Shown piece by piece: positions 42,932 to 52,710 of a DNA stretch of 64,000 bases. Origin of the DNA: Bactericera cockerelli (Eukaryota > Arthropoda > Insecta > Hemiptera > Triozidae). A model generated the notes under the pieces. The model was given only the letters and a program-made list of their open reading frames with translations, was not told where the DNA came from and did no database searches. The first letter of the stretch is position 1. Every line of letters begins with the position of its first letter. The DNA lies in NCBI GenBank assembly GCA_024516035.1, contig CM044966.1, positions 15,638,346 to 15,702,345 on the forward strand, written 5' to 3'. The position numbers and the translations under genes were made by a program.

Positions 42932-43965
42932 TGGAGTGGAGTAGAGTAGAATCAGATACGAGTAGAATAGAGAAGAATAAAATCAGATACGAGTAGAATA
43001 GAGAAGAATAAAATCAGATACGAGTAGAAAAGAATAGAATAAGATCAGTTAAGAGTAGAGTAGAATCAGATACGATTAGAATAGAATCAGATACAAGTAG
43101 AAAAGAGTAGAATAGAATCAGATAAGAGTAGAATAGAATAGAATAAAATCAGATAAAAGTAGAATAGAATCAGATACAAGTAGAATAAAATCAGATAAGA
43201 GTAGAATAAAATCAGATAAGAGTATAATAGCATAGAATACAATCAGTTATGACTAGAATAGAATAGAATCAGATAAGAGTAGAATAGAATAGAATCAGAG
43301 ACGAGTAGAAAAGAGTAGAATAAAATCAGATACGAGTAGAATAGAATAGAATTAAATCAGATAAGAGTATAATCATCATAGGGTGGCGTCATCGAGAACG
43401 ATGGTAGCCAGACAGTGGAGGAATGACTCAGCACTTTTACCACTGTCTTTACAAGGAGGCTAATAATTGACAACGGCCCCCAAAACCAAGCCAATGCTGG
43501 TCTACTCCCTGTTTATAGTCCCCCAGCCAGACTGCTGGTCTACTCCCTGTTTATAGTCCCCCAGCCAGACTATAATAGAATAGAATAAAATCAGATAAGA
43601 GTGGAATAGAATAGAATAAAATCAGTTAAGAGTAGAATAGAATCGGATACGAGTAGAATAGAATCAAATGAGTAGAATAGAATCAGATGAGTAGAATAAA
43701 ATCAGTTAAGAGTAGAATAGAATCAGATACGAGAAGAAAAGAGTAGAATAAAATCAGATAAGAGTATAATAGAATAGAATAAAATCAGTTATGACTAGAA
43801 TAGAATAAAATCAGATAAGAGTAGAATAGAATCCGATACGAGTAGAATAGAGAAGAATAAAATCAGATAAGAGTAGAATAGAATCAGATAAGAATAGAAT
43901 AAAATCGGATAATAGTAGAATAGGATAAAAGAATATCAGATAAGAATAGAATAGAATAAATTCTA
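42932..43965. repeat. minisatellite of TAGAATAGAATCAGATAAGAG-type units
   Basis: Degenerate AGTAGAATAGAATCAGATA words with 15-40 bp spacing fill about 1 kb, interrupted by an R-F element at 43375-43575. In the sense of scribbler the array is pyrimidine-rich and directly precedes the duplicated exon 14 acceptor. Confidence 0.9.
43375..43575 (-). repeat. R-F repeat inside the minisatellite
   Basis: Inverted copy with two GTCTACTCCCTGTTTATAGT units at its 5' end. Confidence 0.85.
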
Positions 43966-44089
43966 TTGATTCCACCATTGGGAAAACCCTTGAAGCTTCG
44001 CGTGCTCAGTCCTATGATTAGCTTGGACTAGGATACGTAGTGGGAAGTCCTAGTTTCTTAAGTCATTGCTTATCATAGCTTTCCCCTAT

Positions 44090-44230
44090 TTACTAAAGCA
44101 TAGCTTTCTAGTTATTTAACTCATTGCTTAGCATCGGTTTCCCCTATATTAGACAGTACGCAATCCGAGACTAGGAGACTAGCACCACAGAGATGATGCA
44201 AACACGTCTATTGATTCCGCGCTGGGAAGG
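44090..44230 (-). repeat. R-P repeat copies
   Basis: GACAGTACGCAATCCGAGAC and AACACGTCTATTGATTCCGC; a related partial copy at 43970-44130 (TCGCGTGCTCAGTCCTATGA is shared at 43997 and 44239). Confidence 0.7.
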
Positions 44231-44277
44231 TCTTGAAGCTTCGCGTGCTCAGTCCTATGATAAATTTGGACTAGGAC

Positions 44278-44282
44278 ATGTA

Positions 44283-44313
<31 letters not shown>

Positions 44314-44580
44314 GTAGCCAGCTTGGCTACAGCTGGAGGGGTGAGTGATGGTCTCCAGCCAATTTTATTTCAAAGTTGGCTCGTCCTAAACCACATATGT
44401 ATTTCTATGTGCGATCAACCATCATGAGGACTTGGACTTTTCTGTACAATCCATTAAACCCTTAGGAAACTTCAAGCTAGCCTGGCTTGTAAGGGTTGGC
44501 TAGTCTGTTCTCTGTTTATAGTCCTCTAGCGAGACACTGGTCTTCTTCCTGTTTAACGTCCCCCAGCCAGACTTAGGATA
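44278..44580 (+). repeat. R-B dispersed repeat
   Basis: The longest copy, with (GTT)8 at the start, ending CCCCCAGCCAGACTTA. Confidence 0.87.
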
Positions 44581-44587
44581 TGTAGTG

Positions 44588-45086
44588 GGGAGTTCTAGTT
44601 ACCTGTACATGGGGTGGTGGGGGGTTCTACTTACTTGTACATGGTGTGGTGGGAGGTTCTACTTACATGTCCATGGGGTGCTGGGTGGTTCTACTTACCT
44701 GTCCATGGGGTGGTGGGAGGTTCTACTTACCTGTACATGGGATGGTGGGGGGTTCTAGTTACCTGTACATGGGGTGGTGGGGGGGAGTTCTAGTTACCTG
44801 TCCATGGGGTGGTGGGAGGTTCTACTTACCTGTGCATGGGGTGCTGGGGGTTCTACTTACCTGTACATGGGGTGGTGGGGGGTTCTACTTACCTGTACAT
44901 GGGGTGGTGGGGGGTTCTAGTTACCTGTACATGGGGTGGTGGGGGGGAGTTCTAGTTACCTGTCCATGGGGTGGTGGGAGGTTCTACTTACCTGTGCATG
45001 GGGTGCTGGGGGGTTCTACTTACCTGTACATGGGGTGGTGGGGGGTTCTACTTACCTGTACATGGGGTGGTGGGGGGTTCTAGTTA
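44588..45086 (-). repeat. tandem array of exon 13 3' edge plus splice donor, 16 copies
   Basis: In sense orientation each 31-35 bp unit reads CACCACCCCATGTACAG|GTAAGTAGAACC or |GTAACTAGAACC. Donor positions on the plus strand are 44601, 44633, 44665, 44697, 44729, 44761, 44796, 44828, 44859, 44891, 44923, 44958, 44990, 45022, 45054 and the exon's own 45086. Fourteen of the 16 keep CAG|GTAA. A 162-bp block is duplicated within (44796 and 44958). Confidence 0.95.
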
Positions 45087-45087
45087 C

Positions 45088-45238
45088 CTGTACATGGGGT
45101 GGTGGGGGGGCGGTGGACTGGGGTCACTGGGGGAGCCACTGGCGGCGGCGTAGTTGTAGGGGCCACCCGCCGCCGCGGCGGCCAGGTAGCCGGCGTGGAT
45201 GTAGGCGTACTGCTGACTGGTGGGAGCCGGTGGGGGAC
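45088..45238 (-). CDS. sbb: scribbler exon 13 (Tyr/Ala-rich; followed by donor array)
   Basis: Residues 734-784. It encodes PPPAPTSQQYAYIHAGYLA, then GGPYNYAAASGSPSDPSP and HHPMY before the donor TACAG|GTAACT (phase 2). The acceptor is CCCCCAG|GT. The last bases of this exon plus the donor are the unit of a 16-copy tandem array just downstream (44588-45086). Confidence 0.92.
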
Positions 45239-45284
45239 CTGGGGGAGAATAATATTATTATTATTTAACACTTTATTGGTCAAC

Positions 45285-45455
45285 CCAACTAAGGGTTGGG
45301 TGGAAGAGATTGCCACAGGCAAGAACCCCGCCCTTTAGGTAGGACATTATTGTTATTTTCTTTTTTTTTTCTTATTTATTTTGTCATTTGTTTGTTCTTT
45401 ATTTCTTTTCTTTTCTTAATTTTATGCTGTTTGTACTTTGTCCTCCTAATAAAGC

Positions 45456-45485
<30 letters not shown>
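45285..45485 (+). repeat. R-A retroposon tail with AATAAAG and poly(A)
   Basis: GGGTTGGGTGGAAGAGATTG to CCTCCTAATAAAGCTTTT followed by about 25 A. A clear polyA-terminated insertion in sense orientation. Confidence 0.82.
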
Positions 45486-45487
<2 letters not shown>

Positions 45488-45654
45488 CATGATACATTCA
45501 ACAAAATAAGACATGAAAAAAAAAAAAAAAAAACACAGTAGAATATGTAGTGAACCTAGGGGCGAGGTTGAAGCCTGTGGCTTTTTCTTCCACCAAAATA
45601 ATAATGCAAAATTCGATGATATCTCGGAAACTACTGAATATTTTTAATCTTACT

Positions 45655-45775
45655 CACTAATAATAATAATAATAACACTCTTTGGTGGAAGGTAACCACC
45701 AGGCGAAGTTAATGCTCAAAGCATTTTCTACCACCTAACGCTCAGAGTCTTATTATTATGTGATCATAAACTCAC
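45655..45775 (-). repeat. S1 SINE, 3' half
   Basis: ACACTCTTTGGTGGAAGGTA to TTATTATGTGATCATAAACT. Confidence 0.75.
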
Positions 45776-46082
45776 ATCTCTTATTTTAGTCACTACAGTT
45801 TAATCATGAATGCTAAACCCGAAGTAATGTCATACGGTTCCGGGGTCATAAATGTGAGGTGTAACAGGAAGAATTTTAGTGGGTTCGGATATTCGCGTGC
45901 CATGATACCAATTCCACACTCCATGGTGCATTAGTAGACTTTATATGTCAATAAAACAAAGTTGTAGATTAGTGATTATGAAAAAAAAAAAAAAAAAAAA
46001 AAAAAATCGACACTCATCACAGAAATAGTTGTTTTGGGGTCTTATCGAAGATTTCTAAACTCTTAGTAAAAATATATTTATT

Positions 46083-46245
46083 TCTAATATTAGAAATCGG
46101 AAGTAAAAGTTATCATATTTGTGTTAATCACTTACGCGATATCACAACTACTCAAACTCGCTTTACTAAATCTACGCTGAAACCGGGACTTGAACCACCG
46201 ACCTCAAGGTCACAAGTCCGCTGCATCTATCGATCAAGCTACTGA
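46083..46245 (-). repeat. S2 SINE inserted in an R-J head
   Basis: R-J head TTTCTAATATTAGAAATCGG (46082-46101) precedes it and AGAAATCGGAAGTATTGTG resumes at 46243, so the SINE split an R-J element. Confidence 0.82.
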
Positions 46246-46344
46246 GAAATCGGAAGTATTGTGTTCGTTTGTGTATTAAAAAAAATATTTTTTGGTCCGA
46301 TTTCAATTTTTTTCATATTTCTGGACGTTTCATATTTTTAGATA

Positions 46345-46505
46345 AAGTACCGACCTCAGTAGCTTGATCGATAAGGCAGCGGACTTGTAACCTGGAGGTC
46401 GGTGGTTCAAGTCCCGGTTTCAGCGTAGATTTAGTCAAGCAAGTTTGAGTAGTTGTGATATATCATGAAAGTGATTAACACATGTGTATGATAACTTTTT
46501 TTTTC
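46345..46505 (+). repeat. S2 SINE inserted in R-J, second
   Basis: A full sense copy lies after CTGGACGTTTCAT of R-J. A further R-J head follows at 46505-46630. Confidence 0.82.
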
Positions 46506-46885
46506 ATTTACTTCCGAAAAATTTTAATATTAGAATTCGGGAGTATTTATTGTGTTCTTTTTTGTATTTAAAAAAAAAATATTTTTTGCTCCGATTTCAA
46601 TTTTTCTCACATTTCTGGACGTTACATTTTTTTTTTTTTTCAAGGTACTTTATTTGTATTTTTATAAATCAACAAACACTTTATCAAAAACAACAAAATG
46701 AAAGAAAAAAAAAAAAAAAAAAAAAAACAAAAATTTAAAAATGATCATCAATTTTCATGAATATATTAAAAATAGTATTTGTGTTATAAACCTTGTAGTA
46801 AAATACATCTATAAAAATTTGTTTATATAAAAAAAAAAAATAGTATTTAAAGTTTTTTTTTTTCAGATAAAGTGGGGGCGGGTAC

Positions 46886-47085
46886 CTTGCGTCTCCATGG
46901 TGGGCTTCACGCCCTGATCCTTGCTCTCCTGCTCCGCCTCCCTCTCCTTCTTGATGTCCTTGAGTGAGGAGGAGGTCTTGCCCCCGCCCCCCCCGGGCGA
47001 GGCATGGCTGTCCTTGCTGCGAGGTCTTCCCCCTCCCGGCGCCTCCTGGCCGCCTCCTCCGGGTGAGTTGTACATGTAGAACCTG
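46886..47085 (-). CDS. sbb: scribbler exon 12 (RFYMYNSPGG; charged helix)
   Basis: Residues 667-734. It joins exon 11 to read TGPD-SRFYMYNSPGGGGQE and continues with GGRPRSKDSHASPG and KTSSSLKDIKKEREAEQESK. The latter is a charged, probably helical segment. The acceptor is a tandem CAGCAG (NAGNAG), so Ser-Arg or Arg alone can be joined, both in frame. The donor is CAAG|GTACC, weaker than the others (phase 1). Confidence 0.92.
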
Positions 47086-47154
47086 CTGCGGGGAGACAGA
47101 CAGGAGACATGTTAGAACATGAAACTTAATAGGAGACGAGACATGTTAGAACAT

Positions 47155-47230
47155 AATAATAATAACACTCTTTAGTGGAAGTCAACCACCAGGCGAGGTT
47201 AATGCTCAAAGCATTTTCTACCACTTTCAA
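47155..47230 (-). repeat. S1 SINE 3' fragment
   Basis: AACACTCTTTAGTGGAAGTC to AGCATTTTCTACCAC, then replaced by unrelated CT-rich sequence. Confidence 0.72.
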
Positions 47231-47454
47231 AACAATCCCCCTTTAATCCTTATTATCCTTCCTTCTCCCTTAATGACCCCCTTATACTACCGTACCTGGT
47301 GTGAATGTGTGATTGAATGTGATTTTTTTTCTTTTTGCTTTTCTTTTAGGTACCATTATTACTACTACTGTTATATTATCTTCCACTAATATTTCTTTAT
47401 CTTGTTTTCTACTATCTTTACAATTTTATTGTTATTTTATGTACATTGTATTTA

Positions 47455-47555
47455 TACTCAAATAAATAAAGAGGTGCTTTGTTAAACTGTTGGCATAATG
47501 GGACTACCTGTCTTGAGCTGACAGTCTAAATAAAGCACTACTTATACTTATATAA
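47455..47555 (-). repeat. R-M repeat inserted in S1
   Basis: ATAAATAAAGAGGTGCTTTG to AGTCTAAATAAAGCACTAC; S1 sequence (CCTAACCCTCAGAG) resumes at 47567, so it probably split the S1 copy that starts at 47155. Confidence 0.65.
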
Positions 47556-47574
47556 CCTAACCCTCAGAGAGTCC

Positions 47575-47770
47575 TCTTTATTGGAGGGTAACCACCAGGC
47601 TAAGTTGATTCTCGAAGCATTTACTACCACCTAATCCTCAGAGTCTTCTGATTATGTGGTCACAAACTCAAATGAATGAGAAAAAATTTATGCACTGGGT
47701 AGGATTCGAACCAATCGATCAATTCGCTACATGGTTTACCAGGCTAGCGCATTAACCAATTTTCTACCAG
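47575..47770 (-). repeat. S1 SINE copy
   Basis: A full-length inverted copy, with ACATGGTTTACCAGGCTAGC in the head. Confidence 0.8.
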
Positions 47771-47809
47771 GGTACTCAAAAATGAAACCTAATAGTAAGA
47801 TTATTGAAA

Positions 47810-48943
47810 ATAGTATCCCTTCATGGGGTGAAAACTAGTGATATACCTAAAAAAACATTTGATGTAAATAAAAAAGTAAACACTTGTGATACCCTAAAAT
47901 GACTCAAAATGTAAAAAAAAAAGAGTTTCTAGGTGCTCCGAAAATTCTTGAAATATAAACAAGTGATATCCCCAAAAAAAAACATTTGTCGTAAAAAAAA
48001 AGGTTACAAGGAGGTCCGAAAACCAGTATATAGGCAATCCGAACATAAAAGCCAGTGATACCCTACATTTCATGTTAAAAATGTTACAAGTTGTTCCGAA
48101 AATCACTAATATAATAAACCAAAAACATTTGATATAGAAAAAGTTACAAGATGTTCAATAAACCCCAAAGTAAAAACCAGTGATATCCCAAAAACAAAAA
48201 CATTTGATAAAAAAAAGTTACTAGGTGTTCCAAAAATCACCACGGTAAAAACCAGTGATATCCCCAAAAAAAAACATTTGATTAAAAAAAAAAAAAAAAA
48301 ATTGTTCGTCGAACAAAGGTCGAGTTACGCATGGCTCACCTGTCGGCCAGGTGTTCCAAAAATCACCACGGTAAAAACCAGTGATATCCCCCAAAAAAAA
48401 ACATTCGATGTAAAAAAAAAAAAAAAAATACGGTGGTTGTGCGTCGCTAGTCCAAGCAAAGGTCGAGTTATGGCTCACCTGTCAGGCCAGGTGTTCCAAA
48501 AATCACCACGGTAAAAACCAGTTGATGGTATCTGGTTTTTTTTACATCAAAAAAAAACATTTGATGTAAAAAAAAAAAGAACGACGGTTGTTCGTCGAAC
48601 AAAGGTCGAGCAAGGTAAAAACCAGTGATATCCCCCAAAAAAAAAAAAACATTTGATGTAAAAAAAAAAAGAACGACGGTTGTTCGTCGAACAAAGGTCG
48701 AGTTACGCATGGCTCACCTGTCAGACCCGGTGTTCCAAAAATCACCACAGTAAAAATCAGTGATATCCCCAAAAAAAACATTTGATGTAAAAAGAATACG
48801 ACGGTTGTTCGTCAAACAAAGGTCGAGTTATAAAAAAAGAAGTTACAAGATGTTCCAAAAATCACCAAGGTAAAAATCAGTGATATCCCCCAAAAAAAAC
48901 ATTTGATGTAAAAAAAAAATTCGTCGAGTGACGCAAGGCTCAC
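47810..48943 (-). repeat. tandem array derived from exon 11 donor region, about 11 units, graded decay
   Basis: Units share GGTAAAAACCAGTGATATCC, AAAAACATTTGATGTAAAAA and CCAGGTGTTCCAAAAATCAC. Four, including the exon's own, retain GACAG|GTGAGCC (plus-strand positions 48338, 48477, 48716, 48942). Units below about 48200 are badly decayed, while those next to the exon are nearly identical, indicating growth from the exon side. Confidence 0.9.
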
Positions 48944-49106
48944 CTGTCAGGCCCGGTGTTCTGCCTGCCCCCCTGCGAGTAGTTGCCGGGTAGAAGCACC
49001 TGCGCCTTCACCTCGTGTGCCTCCTTCAGAATCTGATGGTTCTCACTGCCGCCTCCTCCTCCTGTGGATACCTTCTCTGAGGCGTGCTCCGCCATGCTGC
49101 CTGGGC
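48944..49106 (-). CDS. sbb: scribbler exon 11 (SENHQILKEAHE motif)
   Basis: Residues 613-667. It encodes GSMAEHASEKVSTGGGGGSE, NHQILKEAHEVKAQVLLPG and NYSQGGRQNTGPD. The NHQILKE segment is shared across the scribbler/ZNF609 family. The acceptor is TTCCTCAG|GC and the donor GACAG|GTGAGCC (phase 2). A partial copy of the exon lies about 190 bp upstream (49214-49297), and copies of its 3' edge fill the downstream intron. Confidence 0.93.
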
Positions 49107-49213
49107 CTGAGGAAGCAAAACCCGAGATTTATATTTTATTTATTTATTTACACTTTATCTATATCTATATAAGAAAGCTGTCTGTGTGTATGTATGTGTG
49201 TGAGACACAGGAG

Positions 49214-49297
49214 ACAAATGCCTCCTTCAGGATCTGATGGTTCTCACTGCCACCTCCTCCTGCGGACACCTTCTCTGAGGCGTGCTGCTCCGCCATG
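49214..49297 (-). pseudogene. partial tandem duplicate of scribbler exon 11
   Basis: The sequence repeats the 5' half of exon 11, with its own TTCCCCAG acceptor. It keeps the frame and nearly the same peptide (GGMAEQHASEKVSAGGGGSE, NHQILKEA). It then breaks into unrelated sequence where exon 11 continues with HEVKAQ. No donor follows; if included, the frame reads FVSCVSHTYIHTDSFLI to a stop. I read it as a decayed exon duplication. A rare alternative 3'-terminal exon is possible. Confidence 0.8.
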
Positions 49298-49379
49298 CCT
49301 CCTGGGCCTGGGGAAGCAAAACCCGAGACGTTATACATTTGTGAACTAAACACGAAATTCATAAAAAAATTGATAACTT

Positions 49380-49475
49380 AAGTCATTGTGCTTAGCATTG
49401 GTTTTCCCCATCTTACACAGTACACAATCCGAGACTTAGCACCACAGAGTTATAACAAAAACGTCTATTAACTTC
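49380..49475 (-). repeat. R-P repeat fragment
   Basis: AAGTCATTGTGCTTAGCATT, CACAGTACACAATCCGAGAC, AACGTCTATTAACTTCGCC. Confidence 0.72.
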
Positions 49476-49647
49476 GCCTTAAGTGTTTAATGCATGGCTG
49501 GACAAGTGCTGGCAATAGATCTAATAGAGGTCGCGGTCGGTGTGATAATTGGGACTTATCTTGTAGGACTCCAACCGGTTTATAATAATAATAATAATGG
49601 CTGGACAACAAATCTTTTTTTTTTTAAAAGAAAGCGTTTCTTCTCAC

Positions 49648-49827
49648 CTCCGAGTGACTTCTCGTGAGGCATGGCCGGGACGCCGCCGCCGCCACTCAAG
49701 CTTCTGGGGTCCTGTCCGCCCGGCACCTGGGAGCCAGCGGGGGGAGGGGCACCCAGCACGCCCGAGGAGAGGGGAGGCAGGGGGGAAGCGGCGGCCGAGG
49801 GTGGCGGAACGGAGCCGTAGGGGTAAC
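49648..49827 (-). CDS. sbb: scribbler exon 10
   Basis: Residues 553-613, phase 1 in and out. It joins exon 9 as ...SFPPG-YPYGSVPPPSAA, then carries a Pro/Gly-rich segment ending GGGGVPAMPHEKSLGG. The acceptor is CCCCCCAG|GT and the donor GGAG|GTGAG. The adjoining intron holds a complete Helitron-like element (49941-50180) and a long-TIR mariner element (50745-52588). Confidence 0.9.
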
Positions 49828-49940
49828 CTGGGGGGAGGAAAGAAAGGGGGTATTTTTATTTATTTATTTAGAAATTCTTTATTAGTAGAACATATATGGA
49901 GACAAATAATGGTAAAAATTAAATATAAAAATTGACAATA

Positions 49941-50180
49941 TCTTAATATATAAATGTCAAAGTCACTGACTGACTGACTGACTGATCATCGCTCTACAGC
50001 CCAAACCGTAATACCTAGCGAGCTGAAATTTGGTAGGTAGCTTTGTCTTATGGTCTAGATGTGCAATAAGAAAAAATAAGGATTTTTCGAAATTCCCACT
50101 ACAACACCTGCCTTGGCGAAAAAGGATTTTTTGCTTTCACGGCCATGCCTCGGCCCGCAAAGCGGGCGACAGCCCGCTAG
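49941..50180 (+). mobile_element. Helitron-like non-autonomous element (family HL1), complete
   Basis: It starts TCTTAATATATAAATGTC, ends GACAGCCCGCTAG and is bounded by A on the left and T on the right, as Helitron insertion requires. Just before the end, GCCCGCAAAGCGGGC forms a strong hairpin. There is no inverted repeat and no target duplication. Other HL1 copies are at 12799, 27755 and 58154. Confidence 0.82.
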
Positions 50181-50194
50181 TTCACAATATAAAC

Positions 50195-50285
50195 AAGAAA
50201 AAAAAAAAACAAAATATATTCATAATATGTCCTAACTAAAGGGCGGGGTTATTGCCTATGGCAGTCTTTTCCACCCAACCGTTAC
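50195..50285 (-). repeat. R-A repeat fragment
   Basis: TGTCCTAACTAAAGGGCGGG to TCTTTTCCACCCAACCG, next to the HL1 element. Confidence 0.72.
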
Positions 50286-50479
50286 AGCAAATCTTCAATG
50301 AAGATAGTCAAGAGATGGTCAAGAGAGTTTTAACCTAGTGAGTGGAAGATTGCAGCACAAGATAGAATTCGTTGGAGGGCTGCTATAGAGCAGACATATG
50401 GTCGTTAAGGTCGTCGTCACAATAAAGTAAAGTATTACAGCGAATGGTAATACATTAAGATGAATGTATTTAATGTCAG

Positions 50480-50744
50480 CATCCGTTGTGTAACAGTTGT
50501 GGCTACTGCCCGTTTAGAGATCTTGAGTTTCATATAGGGTTGAGCAGAATTTTCCAACACAAAATCTGTTTTCTCTGACGTGAATACGTGAGTCTTTTTT
50601 TATTTTCGGCCCGGTAAGGCCAGGTAATGTCTTGGTGAAGTTAATATGGGTAGCTGGTACGATTCCCAGCGAAAGGAGGGTAAAACCCCCGTGCTCAATT
50701 CAAATCAAAATCAAATAGAACCAACTGGTCACAATAGATCTCTA
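50480..50744 (+). repeat. S4 SINE, truncated by mariner insertion
   Basis: Degenerate head (TGTGTAACAGTTGTGGCTAC), central domain (GTAGCTGGTACGATTCCCAG) and start of the tail up to the TA at 50743. Confidence 0.78.
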
Positions 50745-52588
50745 CAGGGTGTCCCGTATACAGATGCAAATATTTTGAGGGTAGGTTCAGCCCACCGTGG
50801 ACTATCATATGAGCGAAACTTGCAGTGGGGCATTTTGCTTCGTTAAAGAGTTATGGCCAAATCCCTGTTTTTCCCACAGGTCTAGAGGTCACTTAGATCG
50901 ATGCACGTTTTTAAAGAAATGGTAGCCAGTAAGTAATTTTTGACTTCATGTATGGATAGTCATGCATATTTCCCTTGAAATGCAGTTGGTTGCATGAAAA
51001 AATATTGAAAGACCAGAGAGATATTTAATCATAAGTTCAATATTTTTCTAAAATTCGATTTTTCCCTGTTTTCCCTTTCGTGAATTTAGAGTACTTCTAC
51101 AATTGCAATTCTGCGTATCACAAGGTAAAAAAATACCCTTTGCTATTTTGTTTCAATAAATACAAAGTTCTTTCAGACGCGTGAAGGAACGAATGAGATA
51201 CGCCTTATCAAACGGCACCAGAAGGAGAGAAACACATCTTTCAAATTTTGAATCTGGGCGCGATTGCATTTTGAAGAACACTCGATGCCTGAAGCGGTCT
51301 GTGTGACTATTTTTGTGAAAGCTGCAAGTTATAAATGAAAATTTTCTGAGTACAATTAGTTCTATTAACCAACTTTATCAATCAAATCTAATATGTAGTT
51401 ATAATAACAAGGCGATTAATTTGTTCGGTGCAAGAGAAAGCCACAAGCTTTAAACCTCGCCCTTGGTTCGCTACATAATTATTCTTTTGGGTTCTTTTCA
51501 TTTCATGTAATGTGTTGCAGAATGTATCATATTTGTAGTTTATCAATAAACTACAAACATGTATCACTGTATCACCACCCTTGATCAGTCTTTGTTTATA
51601 TTTATTTCACAAATTGTTACCATGTTCATTGTAAAAAAAAAAATGTAAATAAAGCTTGGTCCAATTGTTTATAAAATAAAAATAAAGTATTAATAATAAT
51701 AGTAACCTTAAGGTTGGATGTTCGAGTTTTACCCAAGGTTAATTTTCGGCACTATTTGTTATGTTTTTGATATCATGATTGTGATAAACACAAAAATGAT
51801 ATTTTTAATTTTACTTCTAGAAATAAAATCATAATTTTTGTTGGTAGCGCAGAGTCTTTCTCCATGTGTATTCTTTTTCCATAATTACACCACTGGTTGC
51901 TGCTTTCGTTGCAGCCTCTCTCATTTTTCCTCATGATAACCCTGTGATTCCGTAACCCCATTCACATGAAAGTTCACACCGACCGACCACTGTGAATGAT
52001 CAATTTCCCTCTGTTAAACATCCCAGAGCAGTGTATTTATACCTCAAATTACGCGCCAATTCTGTTAAAATTCAGCCAACTTTGAATTTTCCATCATGAT
52101 TCAGAAGTGTTTTTTGAGCTTTGTGTGTACTGCGTTCCATGATCTTTAAAGTAATGTAAATGAGCTTTCTTTTTTATATAACTAAACATAATAGGGTATT
52201 TTTTTAACTAGTGATACGCAGAATTGCAATTGTAGAAGTATTCTAAATTCACGAAAGGGAAAACAGGGAAAAATCAAATTTTAGAAAAGTATTAAACTTA
52301 TGATTAAATATCTCTCTGGTCTTTCAATATTTTTTTTATGCAACCAACTACATTTCAAGGGAAATATGCATGACTATCCATACATGAAGTCAAAAATTAC
52401 TTACTGGCTATTATTTCTTTAAAAACGTGCATCGATCCAAATGACCTCTAGACCTGTGGGAAAAACAGGGATTTGGCCATAACTCTTTAACGAAGCAAAA
52501 TGCCCCACTGCAAGTTTCGCTCATATGATAGTTCACGGTGGGCTGAACCTACCCTCAAAATATTTGCATCTGTATACGGGACACCCTG
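50745..52588. mobile_element. non-autonomous mariner-like element with 377/378-bp inverted repeats
   Basis: The element is flanked by TA and begins CAGGGTGTCCCGTATACAG, with the reverse complement at the other end. The arms 50745-51121 and 52211-52588 match closely along their length. The 1.1-kb centre holds no transposase frame; it includes a decayed S3 SINE body near 51835. It inserted into the tail of an S4 SINE, of which the CACAATAGATC sequence on the left and GTGTTAATGG on the right survive. Confidence 0.9.
51835..51965 (-). repeat. decayed S3 SINE inside the mariner element
   Basis: GGTAGCGCAGAGTCTTTCTC and ACCACTGGTTGCTGCTTTCG match the S3 body weakly. Confidence 0.55.
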
Positions 52589-52619
52589 TATAGTGTTAAT
52601 GGTATGGAGATCTAAGTTC

Positions 52620-52710
52620 AGAGCAAAAAAATCCTGCCCTGCTGGGGATCGAACCCGGCTCACGGGGCAAGCTAGCCTAGTGCGCTAACCACTTGGCCAC
52701 GGTGACTTCT
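52620..52710 (-). repeat. S3 SINE head
   Basis: CTGGGGATCGAACCCGGCTC to ACCACTTGGCCACGGTGACT. The head has diverged towards a different tRNA-like sequence (GGCCAAGTGGTTAGCGCAC). Confidence 0.75.

Noticed and set aside
44646..45083. 145-residue frame rich in GGSTYLYMGWW
   Set aside because: Antisense reading of the exon 13 donor array.
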